Shown here: in pieces, positions 29,139 to 38,067 of the stretch | Position numbering within the stretch: position 1 is the first letter of the stretch | Layout: each line of letters begins with the position of its first letter | Position numbers and translations under genes: made by a program | Assembly (NCBI GenBank): GCA_020446815.1 | Contig: JAGRDY010000025.1 | Span: 97,221 to 161,220, forward strand | Reading direction: 5' to 3' | Source of the DNA: Paracoccaceae bacterium | GTDB lineage: Bacteria > Pseudomonadota > Alphaproteobacteria > Rhodobacterales > Rhodobacteraceae | DNA length: 64,000 bases | Notes under the pieces: generated by a model | Told to the model about the DNA's origin: nothing | Seen by the model: the letters and a program-made list of their open reading frames with translations, nothing else | Database searches by the model: none

Positions 29139-30262
29139 CAGTCCATCAGCCCCGGATTGAGAATTCCCTTCGGATCGAACCGCGCCCTGATCCCCGCCGA
29201 GAGTGCGGCGACAGGGGCAGATTCGGGGTGGAAAGACGCAATCTTCGCCCGCGTTTCTTCGGAACCCCGGATCAATGTGGCATGGCCCGAAAAGGGGGAA
29301 ATCCCGGCCCTGAGATCTATTCCTTCCGGCACGCCGGCCCAAACCAGCCCGCCCCCCCAGTCAAGCTGAATGCGCGCGCCTGACAACCTGCCGACGATAC
29401 CCATCATATCCGTGGGCCTCACGGATATCCGCCAGACATCTTCCGCCGCCCCTGCGAACGCCTCCAGATCACGGACACAGGCCCAGGCACGATCGTTTTC
29501 CGCGCCGCGAAGTATCCGCTCCGGCGCGCGCCCTTGCAGGGTTTCGGCCAATTTGCCGGCCCGGTACTCGACCGAGCCCGCAAGACCTTCCAGCCGGATG
29601 AGTGCCCGGGAAGGCAATTTGCCCATTTCAGGCAACCGCGCGGCACCGGTAATTTCATAAGGTGACTTGAGAGCCTTGGCGAAGATCTGGCTGGCGTCAG
29701 CCCACCCGACGCCCGAATACACAAGCGTCGCCGCCGCTTCGGGTGCCGGAAGCACTTTCAACGCAACCTCTGTCAGAACCCCGAGCGTGCCCCAACTGCC
29801 TGCCATCAGCTTGACCAGATCGTAGCCGGTGACGTTCTTCATCACCCGCCCGCCGTTTTTCACCACCGTGCCGGTGCCATCGACGAACCTCACCCCCAAC
29901 AGCGCGTCGCGGCAGGCCCCCACCTGTACACGGCGCGGGCCCGAGATGTTGGCGGCCACCATGCCGCCGATGGTCGGTTCGCCCGATGTGCCCAACAGTT
30001 CCCGCCAGTCGGAAGGCTCGAAAGCCAGCCGCTGCCCCTGCGCCGCCAGTGCCGTCGTGACCTCGGCCAGCGGCGTGCCCGCCTTGGCCACCAGCGTCAG
30101 CGCCCCCGGTTCATGCAGGGTGATCCCCGCAAGGCTCGACACATCAAGCGGCGCACAGTCCAAGGGCCGCCCGACGGGTCGCGTCCCGCCGCCGACGATG
30201 CGCAGCGGCCCATTGGCTTCGCGGATCATCTCCGCCAGTTCGGTCTCACTTTGCGGTTTCAC
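29138..30262 (-). CDS. glcE: Glycolate oxidase FAD-binding subunit
   Basis: GlcE is the second flavoprotein-like subunit of glycolate dehydrogenase. The 374 residues include the PCMH-type FAD-binding domain (IVGGGTRPVG near residue 22, PTIGGMVAANISGPRRVQVGA near 95-115, VMKNVTGYDLVKLMAGSWGTLG near 140-160). The start is a GTG at 30262 with a weak ribosome site. It lies 79 bp downstream of glcD and overlaps glcF by one base. Confidence 0.94.
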   Translation of the reverse strand: MKPQSETELAEMIREANGPLRIVGGGTRPVGRPLDCAPLDVSSLAGITLHEPGALTLVAKAGTPLAEVTTALAAQGQRLAFEPSDWRELLGTSGEPTIGGMVAANISGPRRVQVGACRDALLGVRFVDGTGTVVKNGGRVMKNVTGYDLVKLMAGSWGTLGVLTEVALKVLPAPEAAATLVYSGVGWADASQIFAKALKSPYEITGAARLPEMGKLPSRALIRLEGLAGSVEYRAGKLAETLQGRAPERILRGAENDRAWACVRDLEAFAGAAEDVWRISVRPTDMMGIVGRLSGARIQLDWGGGLVWAGVPEGIDLRAGISPFSGHATLIRGSEETRAKIASFHPESAPVAALSAGIRARFDPKGILNPGLMD

Positions 30263-30341
30263 GACAAGCTACTTTCACCTGGCGACAATACCTTTGGGGC
30301 AGGGCCGAAAGGCCGATGTCGGGGCCCCCCTTCGCCCGCCA

Positions 30342-31775
30342 TCAAACCGCGCGCCGGGCGGCGCTGAGCCCGAGCGGAAATACCTTTGCGGGGTTCAAGA
30401 GCCATGCCGGGTCGAACACGTCCTTTATCCGCATCTGCGCCTCCATGTCGGTGTCGTCATATTGCACATTCATCAGGTCGCGCTTTTCGATCCCTACCCC
30501 ATGTTCGCCGGTCAGGCACCCGCCAGCCTCTACACAAAGCTTGAGAATTTCCGCGCCCAACGCCTCGCATACCTCCAGATCGCCCGGCTTGTTGGCGTCA
30601 AAAAGGATCAACGGATGCATGTTGCCGTCACCGGCATGAAACACATTGGCGACATCAAGGCCGAATTCGCGGCTCATTTCACCGATCCGGCGCAACACCA
30701 GCGGCAATGCCGATACCGGGATGGTTCCGTCAAGGCACATGTAATCATTGATCTGGCCTATGGCGCCAAAGGCCGACTTGCGGCCCAGCCAGATCTTCGC
30801 CGATTCCTGCTTGGACCGGCTTTCGCGGAATTCGAGCGGGCGATGGCGCAGGGCGATTTGCCTGATCCGCGCCAGTTGCTCGTCGATTTCCGCGGTACTG
30901 CCCTCCACTTCGATGATCAGCAGCGCCTCGCAATCGGGATAGCCGGCCTGCGCGAAATCCTCGCAAACACGGATGCAGAGGCGGTCCATGAATTCGACCG
31001 CCACTGGCAGAATTCCGGCACAGATGATGTCGGACACACAATCGCCAGCGGCCTCGCTGGAATCGAAAGCGATCAGCACGGGGCGCGCGCCTTCCGGCCT
31101 GGGCAGCAGGCGCAGCGTCGCTTCGGTCACGACCCCGAGCTGGCCTTCCGATCCACAGATCACCCCCAGAAGATCCAGACCGCCGGCATCCAGATGCCCG
31201 CCGCCGATCTCGACCACGGTGCCATCCATCGTCACCAGCGTGACACCCAGAAGGTTATTGGTCGTCACCCCGTATTTCAGACAATGCGCGCCGCCGGAAT
31301 TCATCGCGATGTTGCCGGCAATCGCGCAGGCGAGCTGGCTCGACGGATCGGGCGCATAGAAAAAGCCGTCCGCCTCGACCGCACCCGAGACCGACAGATT
31401 TGTCCGCCCGGCCTCGACCCGGACGAACCGGTCCACAAAGTTGGTTTCCAGAACCCGGTTCATCCGCGCGACGCTCAGAATGACGCTGTCGGCCGTCGGC
31501 AACGCGCCGCCCGCCAACGACGTACCCGACCCACGCGGCACCACCGGTACGCCTTCGCCATGACATAGCTTCAGCACCGCCGCGACTTCCGCAGTCGTAC
31601 GCGGCAGCACGACCGCCAGCGGCGCACAGCGATAGGCGGTCAATGCATCACATTCGTAGACGAGCGTCTCGGCCGGATCGTCGATCACCGCATCTTCCGG
31701 CAGGATCACGCGCAACTTGGCGGCAATGGCGGGTTTTCGCCTCAGGATGGCCTGGTCGGGCGTCGGCATTTCCAT
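30342..31775 (-). CDS. glcD: Glycolate oxidase catalytic subunit, FAD-linked
   Basis: GlcD is the catalytic FAD subunit that oxidises glycolate (and often D-lactate). The 477 residues show the FAD-binding motif VPRGSGTSLAGGALP (near residue 75), AIAGNIAMNSGGAHCLKYG (~150), and the C-terminal FAD-oxidase domain with VFHAGDGNMHPLILFD and GEHGVGIEKRDLM. Three close starts exist: GTG 31784, ATG 31775 (chosen, with AAGAAAG upstream) and ATG 31769. It heads glcDEF; a 7-bp inverted repeat suited to a GntR/FadR regulator lies 19 bp upstream. No malate synthase (glcB) or glcC is next to it. Confidence 0.95.
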   Translation of the reverse strand: MEMPTPDQAILRRKPAIAAKLRVILPEDAVIDDPAETLVYECDALTAYRCAPLAVVLPRTTAEVAAVLKLCHGEGVPVVPRGSGTSLAGGALPTADSVILSVARMNRVLETNFVDRFVRVEAGRTNLSVSGAVEADGFFYAPDPSSQLACAIAGNIAMNSGGAHCLKYGVTTNNLLGVTLVTMDGTVVEIGGGHLDAGGLDLLGVICGSEGQLGVVTEATLRLLPRPEGARPVLIAFDSSEAAGDCVSDIICAGILPVAVEFMDRLCIRVCEDFAQAGYPDCEALLIIEVEGSTAEIDEQLARIRQIALRHRPLEFRESRSKQESAKIWLGRKSAFGAIGQINDYMCLDGTIPVSALPLVLRRIGEMSREFGLDVANVFHAGDGNMHPLILFDANKPGDLEVCEALGAEILKLCVEAGGCLTGEHGVGIEKRDLMNVQYDDTDMEAQMRIKDVFDPAWLLNPAKVFPLGLSAARRAV

Positions 31776-31793
31776 GAAAGTCACTTTCTTGCC

Positions 31794-31818
31794 AATTGGT
31801 AAATAATTATAACCAATT
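31794..31818. promoter_or_regulatory. AATTGGT/ACCAATT inverted repeat upstream of glcDEF
   Basis: Perfect 7-bp arms AATTGGT and ACCAATT flank an 11-bp A/T-only spacer, 19 bp upstream of the glcD start codon. Operators of FadR-subfamily GntR regulators such as LldR and PdhR use the same half sites (AATTGGT...ACCAATT) but with about 3 bp between them, so either a different spacing is used or two half sites bind separately. The AT-rich core may also hold the promoter. Confidence 0.5.
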
Positions 31819-31921
31819 TTTCGCTAGTGCAACCCATGATTTGCCACGACAGCGTGCAGGGCGTGATGACGCGCACACCAATGTGATACATGTTTCCGGT
31901 GAAATATGGCAAATTGCCCGC

Positions 31922-32281
31922 ATGAAATCGCTCGCCGTTACAGCCTTCTTTCTGATGGCAGCCCCAGCCCTGGCCAGCGCACCCGTCGTGGTGGATGCGG
32001 CGGCGCATTTGCAGGATGGCGAATGGACGATCGACGTGACTATCAGCCATCCCGACAGCGGCTGGGACCATTATGCCAGCGGCTGGGAAGTCATCGCCCC
32101 CGATGGTGCGGTGCTCGGCTACCGCGAACTGACCCACCCGCATGTCAACGAACAGCCCTTCACCCGCAGCCTTTCGGGCGTGATCATTCCGGCGGATGTC
32201 GACCACGTCTTCATCCGTCCGCGTTGCACGTTGGATGGCTGGGTATCCACTCCGACGCGGCTTGACATTTCACGAAACTGA
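31922..32281 (+). CDS. Small secreted protein of unknown function
   Basis: A 119-residue protein with a clear signal peptide (residues 1-20, AFFLMAAPALAS). The mature part is beta-rich: VVVDAAAHLQDGEWTIDVTISHPDSGWDHYASGWEV with repeated Trp, then an HPHVNEQPF segment and RPRCTLDGWV near the end. I do not recognise a family. It diverges from glcD, and the ATG at 31922 is chosen because the signal peptide begins there; an upstream in-frame ATG at 31796 would run through the inverted repeat and is unlikely. Confidence 0.7.
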   Translation: MKSLAVTAFFLMAAPALASAPVVVDAAAHLQDGEWTIDVTISHPDSGWDHYASGWEVIAPDGAVLGYRELTHPHVNEQPFTRSLSGVIIPADVDHVFIRPRCTLDGWVSTPTRLDISRN

Positions 32282-32432
32282 CCCGGCAGCGATGCGCGGC
32301 TTATCGCCACATTTCAGCATGAGCGGCGAAAAGTGATGGCCCGGCCCATAGGGACATACCGCCGGTTGTGATACTGTCGCCATGCTGCTGCCTGATTTCC
32401 CTGCAAGGCCTTCAGGCAAAGAGGAGGATGTC

Positions 32433-32627
32433 ATGCCCATCAATCGCACCCGCGACGACATCGACGTCATTGTCGACCGTATTCTGGCCCGTCCGGACCG
32501 GGCCGATGAATTGAAAGCCGCTTTGCGCAACCGCATGCGCAATCGCAAATCCTATTCGCGCGAACGGCCGATTACCACTGCAAATTCCCATGAAACCGAA
32601 GCTTTCTGGGATAACGTTCCGATCTGA
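32433..32627 (+). CDS. Small conserved-looking protein, unknown function
   Basis: A 64-residue charged protein, probably cytoplasmic: two short helical stretches (DDIDVIVDRILARPDRADELKAAL would be one amphipathic helix region, residues ~8-31) followed by an Arg-rich part and a C terminus with SHETEAFWDNVPI. The excellent GAGGAGG ribosome site at 7-8 bases before the ATG supports it as a real gene. No family recognised. A GC-rich hairpin begins within the stop codon. Confidence 0.6.
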   Translation: MPINRTRDDIDVIVDRILARPDRADELKAALRNRMRNRKSYSRERPITTANSHETEAFWDNVPI

Positions 32628-32652
32628 CCGGGACCCTTCGGGCAACCCGGTC
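32626..32652 (+). terminator. Hairpin overlapping the stop of the 64-aa gene
   Basis: GACCGGG and CCCGGTC form a 7-bp stem around a 13-base loop, beginning inside the TGA stop codon at 32625-32627. There is no T-run, so it is only a possible 3'-end structure. Confidence 0.35.
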
Positions 32653-33217
32653 GCCGATGGACCGTTGCCAGCCGATCGCGCACCCGCGAAATGAAGCGTC
32701 ACAGCCATACGCCGAATCACCGAAAGCCTGCCACGCTTTGGGCGTCGTCGGGCGTTTGGCGATGCGCGATGGATCATACCAGCGGCCGTTTGGACTGACC
32801 GGTCCCGGTTTGATCACCGGGCCTGGCAAGCCACCCGAAACCGTCGGCTGCGCCGGATCACGGCCGGTGTGCGCGATCGCCGGCGCGCGCGGTGGCGATC
32901 CTGACCTTTGGGCCGCGTGCTTCATGGGGCGATCTCCGCCAAGGATCAAGGTGTTGCGCGAGCGGCGCCAAATCGCCGCGGCGTGGGGGCGCGCCGGCGA
33001 TCGCGCGGCGGGCTGCGCCCTTGTTTCCGCGCGCGGGTGCGCTGCCCGGGTGGCCGCGGCAAGCCGCTGCCGCTTGTCGTCTCCTGCCGCCGGAACGAGT
33101 CAATTGTCAGAGCCGCTGGTATCAGGCTTCGTTCAGCCATTTCCCGAATCGCGACGAATCCCGGCCCCGTCAGCCCCGGCTTGCTCTCAATCCGATTCGG
33201 GGAGCAGGCAAACCACT
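32653..33217. other. Long intergenic region without a supported gene
   Basis: About 565 bp with no reading frame that has a credible start, ribosome site and protein-like composition. Open frames here on both strands are rich in Arg, Pro, Gly and Ala, as expected from GC-rich non-coding DNA. No tRNA, repeat or terminator was recognised. It may be a decayed gene or the 3' region of the GATase-like gene transcript. Confidence 0.4.
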
Positions 33218-35305
33218 CTAGCGGCGGCCCTCGCGAATCCAGGCCGCGATACTCAGCAAGCCCGCCAGCAGCACGAAGGCCCACGCCGGCAGGATCGGCA
33301 TGACATGGATGTCGACCGTCTGATAGGCGCCACGCGGCGTCACACCGATCCAGCCTCGCCCGGCCGCGGGCCGGCCCGCGCGCACCGGGCGAATATCCGG
33401 CATTCCTTCCGACAGCCGCAGGAATCCGCCGTTGGTCCGGGCCACCACCGCTTTCAGCTTGTCCTCCGATGCTATGGTTTCCTCGAACTCGCGCGGGGCG
33501 GCCGGGCCCAGCGCCATGACCCGGTCGATCTCGCCATCGGACAGACGGTAAAGGCCGATATCGGGGGCCACCCAATCGGCGCTGTAGCGGCCCGGTGCCT
33601 TTTCGGTCAGCTGCACCACCGTTTCGGTGCCATCCTGCGCGGTGACCGTAACCTCGCGCGCACCCTCGCTCAGACTGCGGCGGGTGATGGTCATCACCAG
33701 ACCCTCGGCGGTGGCGTTCAGGGCTTCTTCCTCGAGATCGGGCTCTTTCATCAGCCAGTGCGCCAGACGCCGCAGCAGTTCCAGTTGCGGGCCGCCGCCT
33801 TCGAAACCGCGCCCCCAGAGCCAGGCGTTGTCGGATGCCAGCAACGCCACGCGCCCCTTTCCCACCCGGTTCAACACCAGCAGCGGCCGCCCTTCTGGGC
33901 CTTCCATCACGGTCTGCCCCTCGGCATCCGTCAATTCCACGATCCGCAACCAGCGCCCCCAGGTCGGCGCGCCGATCGTGCCCTCCACACCGCCCTCGGG
34001 GGTGTAGGTTTCCAACCCTTCGGTAACCGGGTGGCGCTGGCCAAGTTCCGAGACAAGCGGCCGATACCCTTCATCGAGAATACGCGCAGAGGGCCGGGCC
34101 GGCAGGATCGGGCCCAGACCGGAATGATAGATACTTTCCACCGAGGCGAAATCGGGCCCCGCCGACACCAGAACCGCCCCCCCGTCCTCGACATAGGTCC
34201 GGATATTGTTCAGATAGGCGGCGGGCAGAATGCCCCGCAACTGGTAGCGGTCAAAGATGATCAGATCGAATTCGCTGATCTTGTCGACGAAAAGCTCGCG
34301 GGTGGGAAAGGCAATCAGCGACAGTTCGGACACCGGAACCCCGTCCTGTTTGTCGGGCGGGCGCAGGATGGTGAAATGCACCAGGTCGACAGCGCTGTCG
34401 GACTTCAGCAGATTGCGCCAGGTCCGTTCGCCGGCATAGGGCTCGCCCGAAATCAACAGCACCCGCAACCGGTCGCGCACGCCGTTGATCTGCACCACGG
34501 CGGCGTTGTTGCGGTCGGTCAATTCGCCCGCTGCCGTTTCAAGCGCTATCTGAACCACATTCTGGCCGCCATGTTCCAGTGTCAGCGGCAGGTCGAGATC
34601 GACCCCGACCGGCACCACATAGTCCTGCGCCGGGGCGCCATCGACAGCGATCTTCAGGGTAACATCGCGCCCCGCGTCTGCGGCAGGCATGGCCCCTTGT
34701 TCCTCGACCCGAAGCGTCAGCGACAAAGGTTCGCCGATGATGCCGAAGGTCGGCGCGGTGCGGATCATCAGGCGCCGGTCCCAGTCGGTCTTTTGCCCGG
34801 TCAGCAGCACGTTCAGCGGCGCGGGCATGTTGGTGCCCACCTCCAGATCGTGCACCTGCCCGTCGCTGACCAGTACCGCACCGGCCACCCTTGCGCGCGG
34901 CTCTTGCGCCAACTCCCGGGCCAGGGCGGTCAACGCCAGCGTCCCGCCATCCCCGGCATCGTCACCGACGACAACCTTGCGCAATTCGGTATTGGGCAGG
35001 GCAGCCACCTCGGCCTCGACGCGGGCGACGGCGGCGGCGGTCTGCGCCGCCCGGCCGCTGATCCGCTGGCTGGCGCTTTCATCAACCACCAGGATCACGA
35101 TGTCGGATTGCGCCCGGCGTTCTTCCGTCTGCAACGAAGGCTGCGCGACCGCCGCAAGCAGCACGATTGCCGCCAGCGCCCGCAGCCACCAACCGCTCAA
35201 CCCGCGCCAGACCGCCAGGCCAAGCATCAGGGCAACCCCGAGCGCCCCGCCCCAGATCGCCGGCCATGGCAACAGCGGATCAAAGATCACCTCCTGTCCG
35301 GTCAT
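33218..35305 (-). CDS. Membrane protein with GATase1-like domain
   Basis: A 695-residue membrane protein. Two N-terminal transmembrane helices (about 13-33 and 40-58) are followed by a VWA-like fold (DIVILVVDESASQRI), a large extracytoplasmic beta region, a glutamine-amidotransferase-like domain (about 270-470: RVLLISGEPYAGERTWRNLL, DLIIFDRYQL, VEDGGAVLVSAGPDFA), more beta structure and a C-terminal helix (about 670-690). The catalytic Cys of true amidotransferases is not evident. It overlaps the upstream DUF4159 gene by 4 bp and ends the MoxR-DUF58-DUF4159 operon. The role is unknown. Confidence 0.82.
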   Translation of the reverse strand: MTGQEVIFDPLLPWPAIWGGALGVALMLGLAVWRGLSGWWLRALAAIVLLAAVAQPSLQTEERRAQSDIVILVVDESASQRISGRAAQTAAAVARVEAEVAALPNTELRKVVVGDDAGDGGTLALTALARELAQEPRARVAGAVLVSDGQVHDLEVGTNMPAPLNVLLTGQKTDWDRRLMIRTAPTFGIIGEPLSLTLRVEEQGAMPAADAGRDVTLKIAVDGAPAQDYVVPVGVDLDLPLTLEHGGQNVVQIALETAAGELTDRNNAAVVQINGVRDRLRVLLISGEPYAGERTWRNLLKSDSAVDLVHFTILRPPDKQDGVPVSELSLIAFPTRELFVDKISEFDLIIFDRYQLRGILPAAYLNNIRTYVEDGGAVLVSAGPDFASVESIYHSGLGPILPARPSARILDEGYRPLVSELGQRHPVTEGLETYTPEGGVEGTIGAPTWGRWLRIVELTDAEGQTVMEGPEGRPLLVLNRVGKGRVALLASDNAWLWGRGFEGGGPQLELLRRLAHWLMKEPDLEEEALNATAEGLVMTITRRSLSEGAREVTVTAQDGTETVVQLTEKAPGRYSADWVAPDIGLYRLSDGEIDRVMALGPAAPREFEETIASEDKLKAVVARTNGGFLRLSEGMPDIRPVRAGRPAAGRGWIGVTPRGAYQTVDIHVMPILPAWAFVLLAGLLSIAAWIREGRR

Positions 35306-38067
35306 TGGCCCAGCCTTTCGAGGAGCGCCGGCACATGCACCTGATCGGACTTGTAGTTGCCGGTCAGCACATACATGATCAGATTGACCCCGAAGCGAAA
35401 GGCAACCTCGCGCTGGCGTTCGCCCGTCACCCCGCGCCCCACCGGCACCCGTGGCCGCCCGTTGCCGTCGATCGCCCAGGCCGAGGCCCAGTCGTTGCCG
35501 CCGATCACCACCGGGGTGACGCCGTCATTGAGATTGCGAAACGGCATTCCCTCGGCCAGCTCGGCCCCCGGCGGGGCCGCCTCGACCCAGACATTACGGG
35601 CGGCGAACCGGCCTGGAAACACCTGCAACAGATAAAAGCTGCGCGTCAACACATGGTCTTTCGGAATCGGCTCCAGCGGCGGAATATCAAGCGGAGCGGT
35701 CAATTCCTGCAACCGGCGCCCTTCGGGTGACGCGGCCCCGAACCCCGCCACATCGGCATCGCGCGTGTCGAACAGGATCATGCCGCCGGTGCGCAGATAC
35801 CGGTTGAGCTTGGCATAGCTTTCCGGCGACGGCTGCGGCTGGCGCGCCGTCACCGGCCAGTAGAGAAAGGTAAAAACCGACAGCTCATCGGTTTCCAGAT
35901 CGACCGCCATCGGCGCACCGGGTTCCACCGACGTGCGCGCACGAAGCACATTCGACAATCCGCGCAGCCCGTCGTCGGCCATCCTGTCGACGGCGCGATC
36001 CCCGGTGATGACATGGGCCAGAACCACATTTTCCGCCGCCTGCAACAGCCGCGCATCATCGGGGGCTTGCGCCCTGACATCGTGCGGCAATCCGGCGGTC
36101 GCCAAGGCCATCAACACCAGCGCCATTCCGGCGCGCGGCCCCGCCAGCCGCCCGGCCACGACCAGTGCCGCAAGGATATCGGCCATCAGCAACACCAGCG
36201 CCCCGGCCAGAAACCAGCCTTTCAGCGGCGTTTCGCGCATGACACCCTGCCCTTGGACCACGACATTGGCGGGCCATTCGGCCGCCGCAAGCGTCCTGCC
36301 GGGGGCGATCGCATTGACGGCCAGTTGCCGGTCTTGCGATGTATAAAGCCCCGGCGGCAGTTCCGCGCCTGTCACCGCCTCCGACAACCGTTCTCCGGGT
36401 ACTCCGGGCATGGCGCCCGCGTCGTCAAGGGCGCCAAAACCGTCCAGCACCCGGTCAGCGACCCAGACCGTCCCCGCCAGTTCCTCGGCGGCGGGGCGCA
36501 CCGATCCGCTCGACACGGCGAGCCGTTCCAGCATCTGCACGAAAAGCCCCGACAGCGGCAGGCTTGACCATTCCGCATTGGCCGAGACATGGAACAGTAC
36601 CACCTGCCCGTCTCCGATCTGGCGGCGCGTCACCAGGGGTGTCCCGTCGGCAAGGGTGGCGATGGTGTTCTTGCTCAGATCCGGGCCGGGCTGGGCCAGA
36701 ATCTGCGCGCTGATGGAGACATCCTGCGGCACCGCCAGCCCGTGAAAGGGAGAACCTTCCGGGAAGGGGGCAAGGGTCTTCGGCTCGCCCCAACTCATGG
36801 TGCCGCCGACGGCCCGGCCGCCGGCCCGCAGCTTGACCGGCAGCAATGGATCAAGCGTGTCGCGCCCGGCATCCGAGGCCGCCAGTTGCGGCCCCGCGAA
36901 ACGGATCAGCAACCCGCCTGCGTCGATCCAGTCCAGCAACGCATCGGTTTCCGCAACTCTGGCCACATCGGCCAGAATGATGACATCGGGCGCGGCCAGC
37001 AACACGTCGCCGATGGTGCCGTCGATCAGATCGGCGCTCGGTTCAAGCGCCCGGCGCAGGAAATGATCGGGCGACAACAGTTCCAGCCCCTCGCGGGCAT
37101 TGCCCCCCGCCACCAACGCCACCTTGCGCCGCTTCAGCGCGTCGTCGGTCAATGCCACCGCCCCGGCGGTCGTTTCGCCGGCAATCTCGAACCGGGTAAC
37201 GCGGTTGCGCAATTCGGGCGGCAGATCGAACAGCGCCGGTGCCTGCGCCTCGCCGGCCGCGAAATTCACGCTTGCGCGCGCCAGTTCCCGCTCGATCCCG
37301 GCAGGATCGAAACCGCGCGCCGACACCTCGACAGACGCCGCAGCCGGGGTTCGCGCCCGCAGCACGGTGACCGAAACCTTGCCGGCCTCCGACCCGACGG
37401 CCCCCAGCCCCAGCACATTGCGCGCGCTTTCGATCACCGTCACCACGCCCCGCTTTGCCAATGCACCCGCCAGAACATCGCGGCCCGCGCGCGCCAGACC
37501 GTCCGATAGCCACAGCGTCTCGAACCGGCCTTCCGGCAAATGACTGGCCAGACCTTCAAGCCCCGCCTGATCCGGTTCCCACGCCTTTGGCGCAAGTGCC
37601 GGCAACCCGGCTGCAACGACATCGGCCGCCGCGAAAGCCACCGCGCCCGGCGGCAGGTCGCTTAGCGACAGCAAGGCCGCGGGCCTGCCCGACCGCCCCG
37701 CCTCGGCCAACTCCGCGGCGATGCGGGCCTGCCGCTGCGGCCAGTCGCGCGCATCGGCCCAGCCGCCATCGGTCAGGATCAGCAGGGGCCCCGCCCCTTC
37801 GGCCTTCTTTTCTGGGTGCAGCAACGGCCCGGCAAAGCCCAGGATCACCAGGGCCACCGCCACCATTCGGATCATCAGCAGCCACCAGGGTGTGCGATCC
37901 GCCTGGTTTTCCTCATCCGTCAGCCCCAGCAACAAGGCGACACCCGGAAACCGCCGCCGCACCGGCGCGGGCGGAACCGCGCGCAGCAAGAGCCACAGCA
38001 CCGGAAGCACCAGCAACCCCCACAACAGCCAGGGCGCGGTAAAGCCGATCGGCCCCACTACCAGCAT
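35302..38067 (-). CDS. BatA/DUF4159-domain membrane protein
   Basis: A 921-residue membrane protein. The N terminus has the BatA-type pair of helices (FTAPWLLWGLLVLPVLWLLLR and, near residue 60, WWLLMIRMVAVALVILGFAG). A VWA-like region follows (LLILTDGGWADARDW), then beta domains, a helix pair near 620-660 (FLAGALVLLMADILAALVVAG) and a C-terminal DUF4159 domain (about 690-921, with FLYWPVTARQPQPS, GGMILFDTRDAD and NLIMYVLTGNYKSDQ). The ATG at 38067 overlaps the DUF58 stop by one base. It is transcribed between the DUF58 and GATase-like genes. The name reflects domains only; its function is unknown. Confidence 0.85.
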   Translation of the reverse strand: MLVVGPIGFTAPWLLWGLLVLPVLWLLLRAVPPAPVRRRFPGVALLLGLTDEENQADRTPWWLLMIRMVAVALVILGFAGPLLHPEKKAEGAGPLLILTDGGWADARDWPQRQARIAAELAEAGRSGRPAALLSLSDLPPGAVAFAAADVVAAGLPALAPKAWEPDQAGLEGLASHLPEGRFETLWLSDGLARAGRDVLAGALAKRGVVTVIESARNVLGLGAVGSEAGKVSVTVLRARTPAAASVEVSARGFDPAGIERELARASVNFAAGEAQAPALFDLPPELRNRVTRFEIAGETTAGAVALTDDALKRRKVALVAGGNAREGLELLSPDHFLRRALEPSADLIDGTIGDVLLAAPDVIILADVARVAETDALLDWIDAGGLLIRFAGPQLAASDAGRDTLDPLLPVKLRAGGRAVGGTMSWGEPKTLAPFPEGSPFHGLAVPQDVSISAQILAQPGPDLSKNTIATLADGTPLVTRRQIGDGQVVLFHVSANAEWSSLPLSGLFVQMLERLAVSSGSVRPAAEELAGTVWVADRVLDGFGALDDAGAMPGVPGERLSEAVTGAELPPGLYTSQDRQLAVNAIAPGRTLAAAEWPANVVVQGQGVMRETPLKGWFLAGALVLLMADILAALVVAGRLAGPRAGMALVLMALATAGLPHDVRAQAPDDARLLQAAENVVLAHVITGDRAVDRMADDGLRGLSNVLRARTSVEPGAPMAVDLETDELSVFTFLYWPVTARQPQPSPESYAKLNRYLRTGGMILFDTRDADVAGFGAASPEGRRLQELTAPLDIPPLEPIPKDHVLTRSFYLLQVFPGRFAARNVWVEAAPPGAELAEGMPFRNLNDGVTPVVIGGNDWASAWAIDGNGRPRVPVGRGVTGERQREVAFRFGVNLIMYVLTGNYKSDQVHVPALLERLGQ

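Noticed and set aside
32572-32949. Minus-strand frame of ~125 codons in the 565-bp gap
   Set aside because: It overlaps the 64-aa gene, has no ribosome site and an Arg/Pro-rich composition; support is too weak to call.
32657-35344. Long plus-strand frame opposite the GATase-like membrane protein
   Set aside because: Composition is rich in His, Gln, Arg and Pro as expected for antisense of a GC-rich gene, with no ribosome site or family match.
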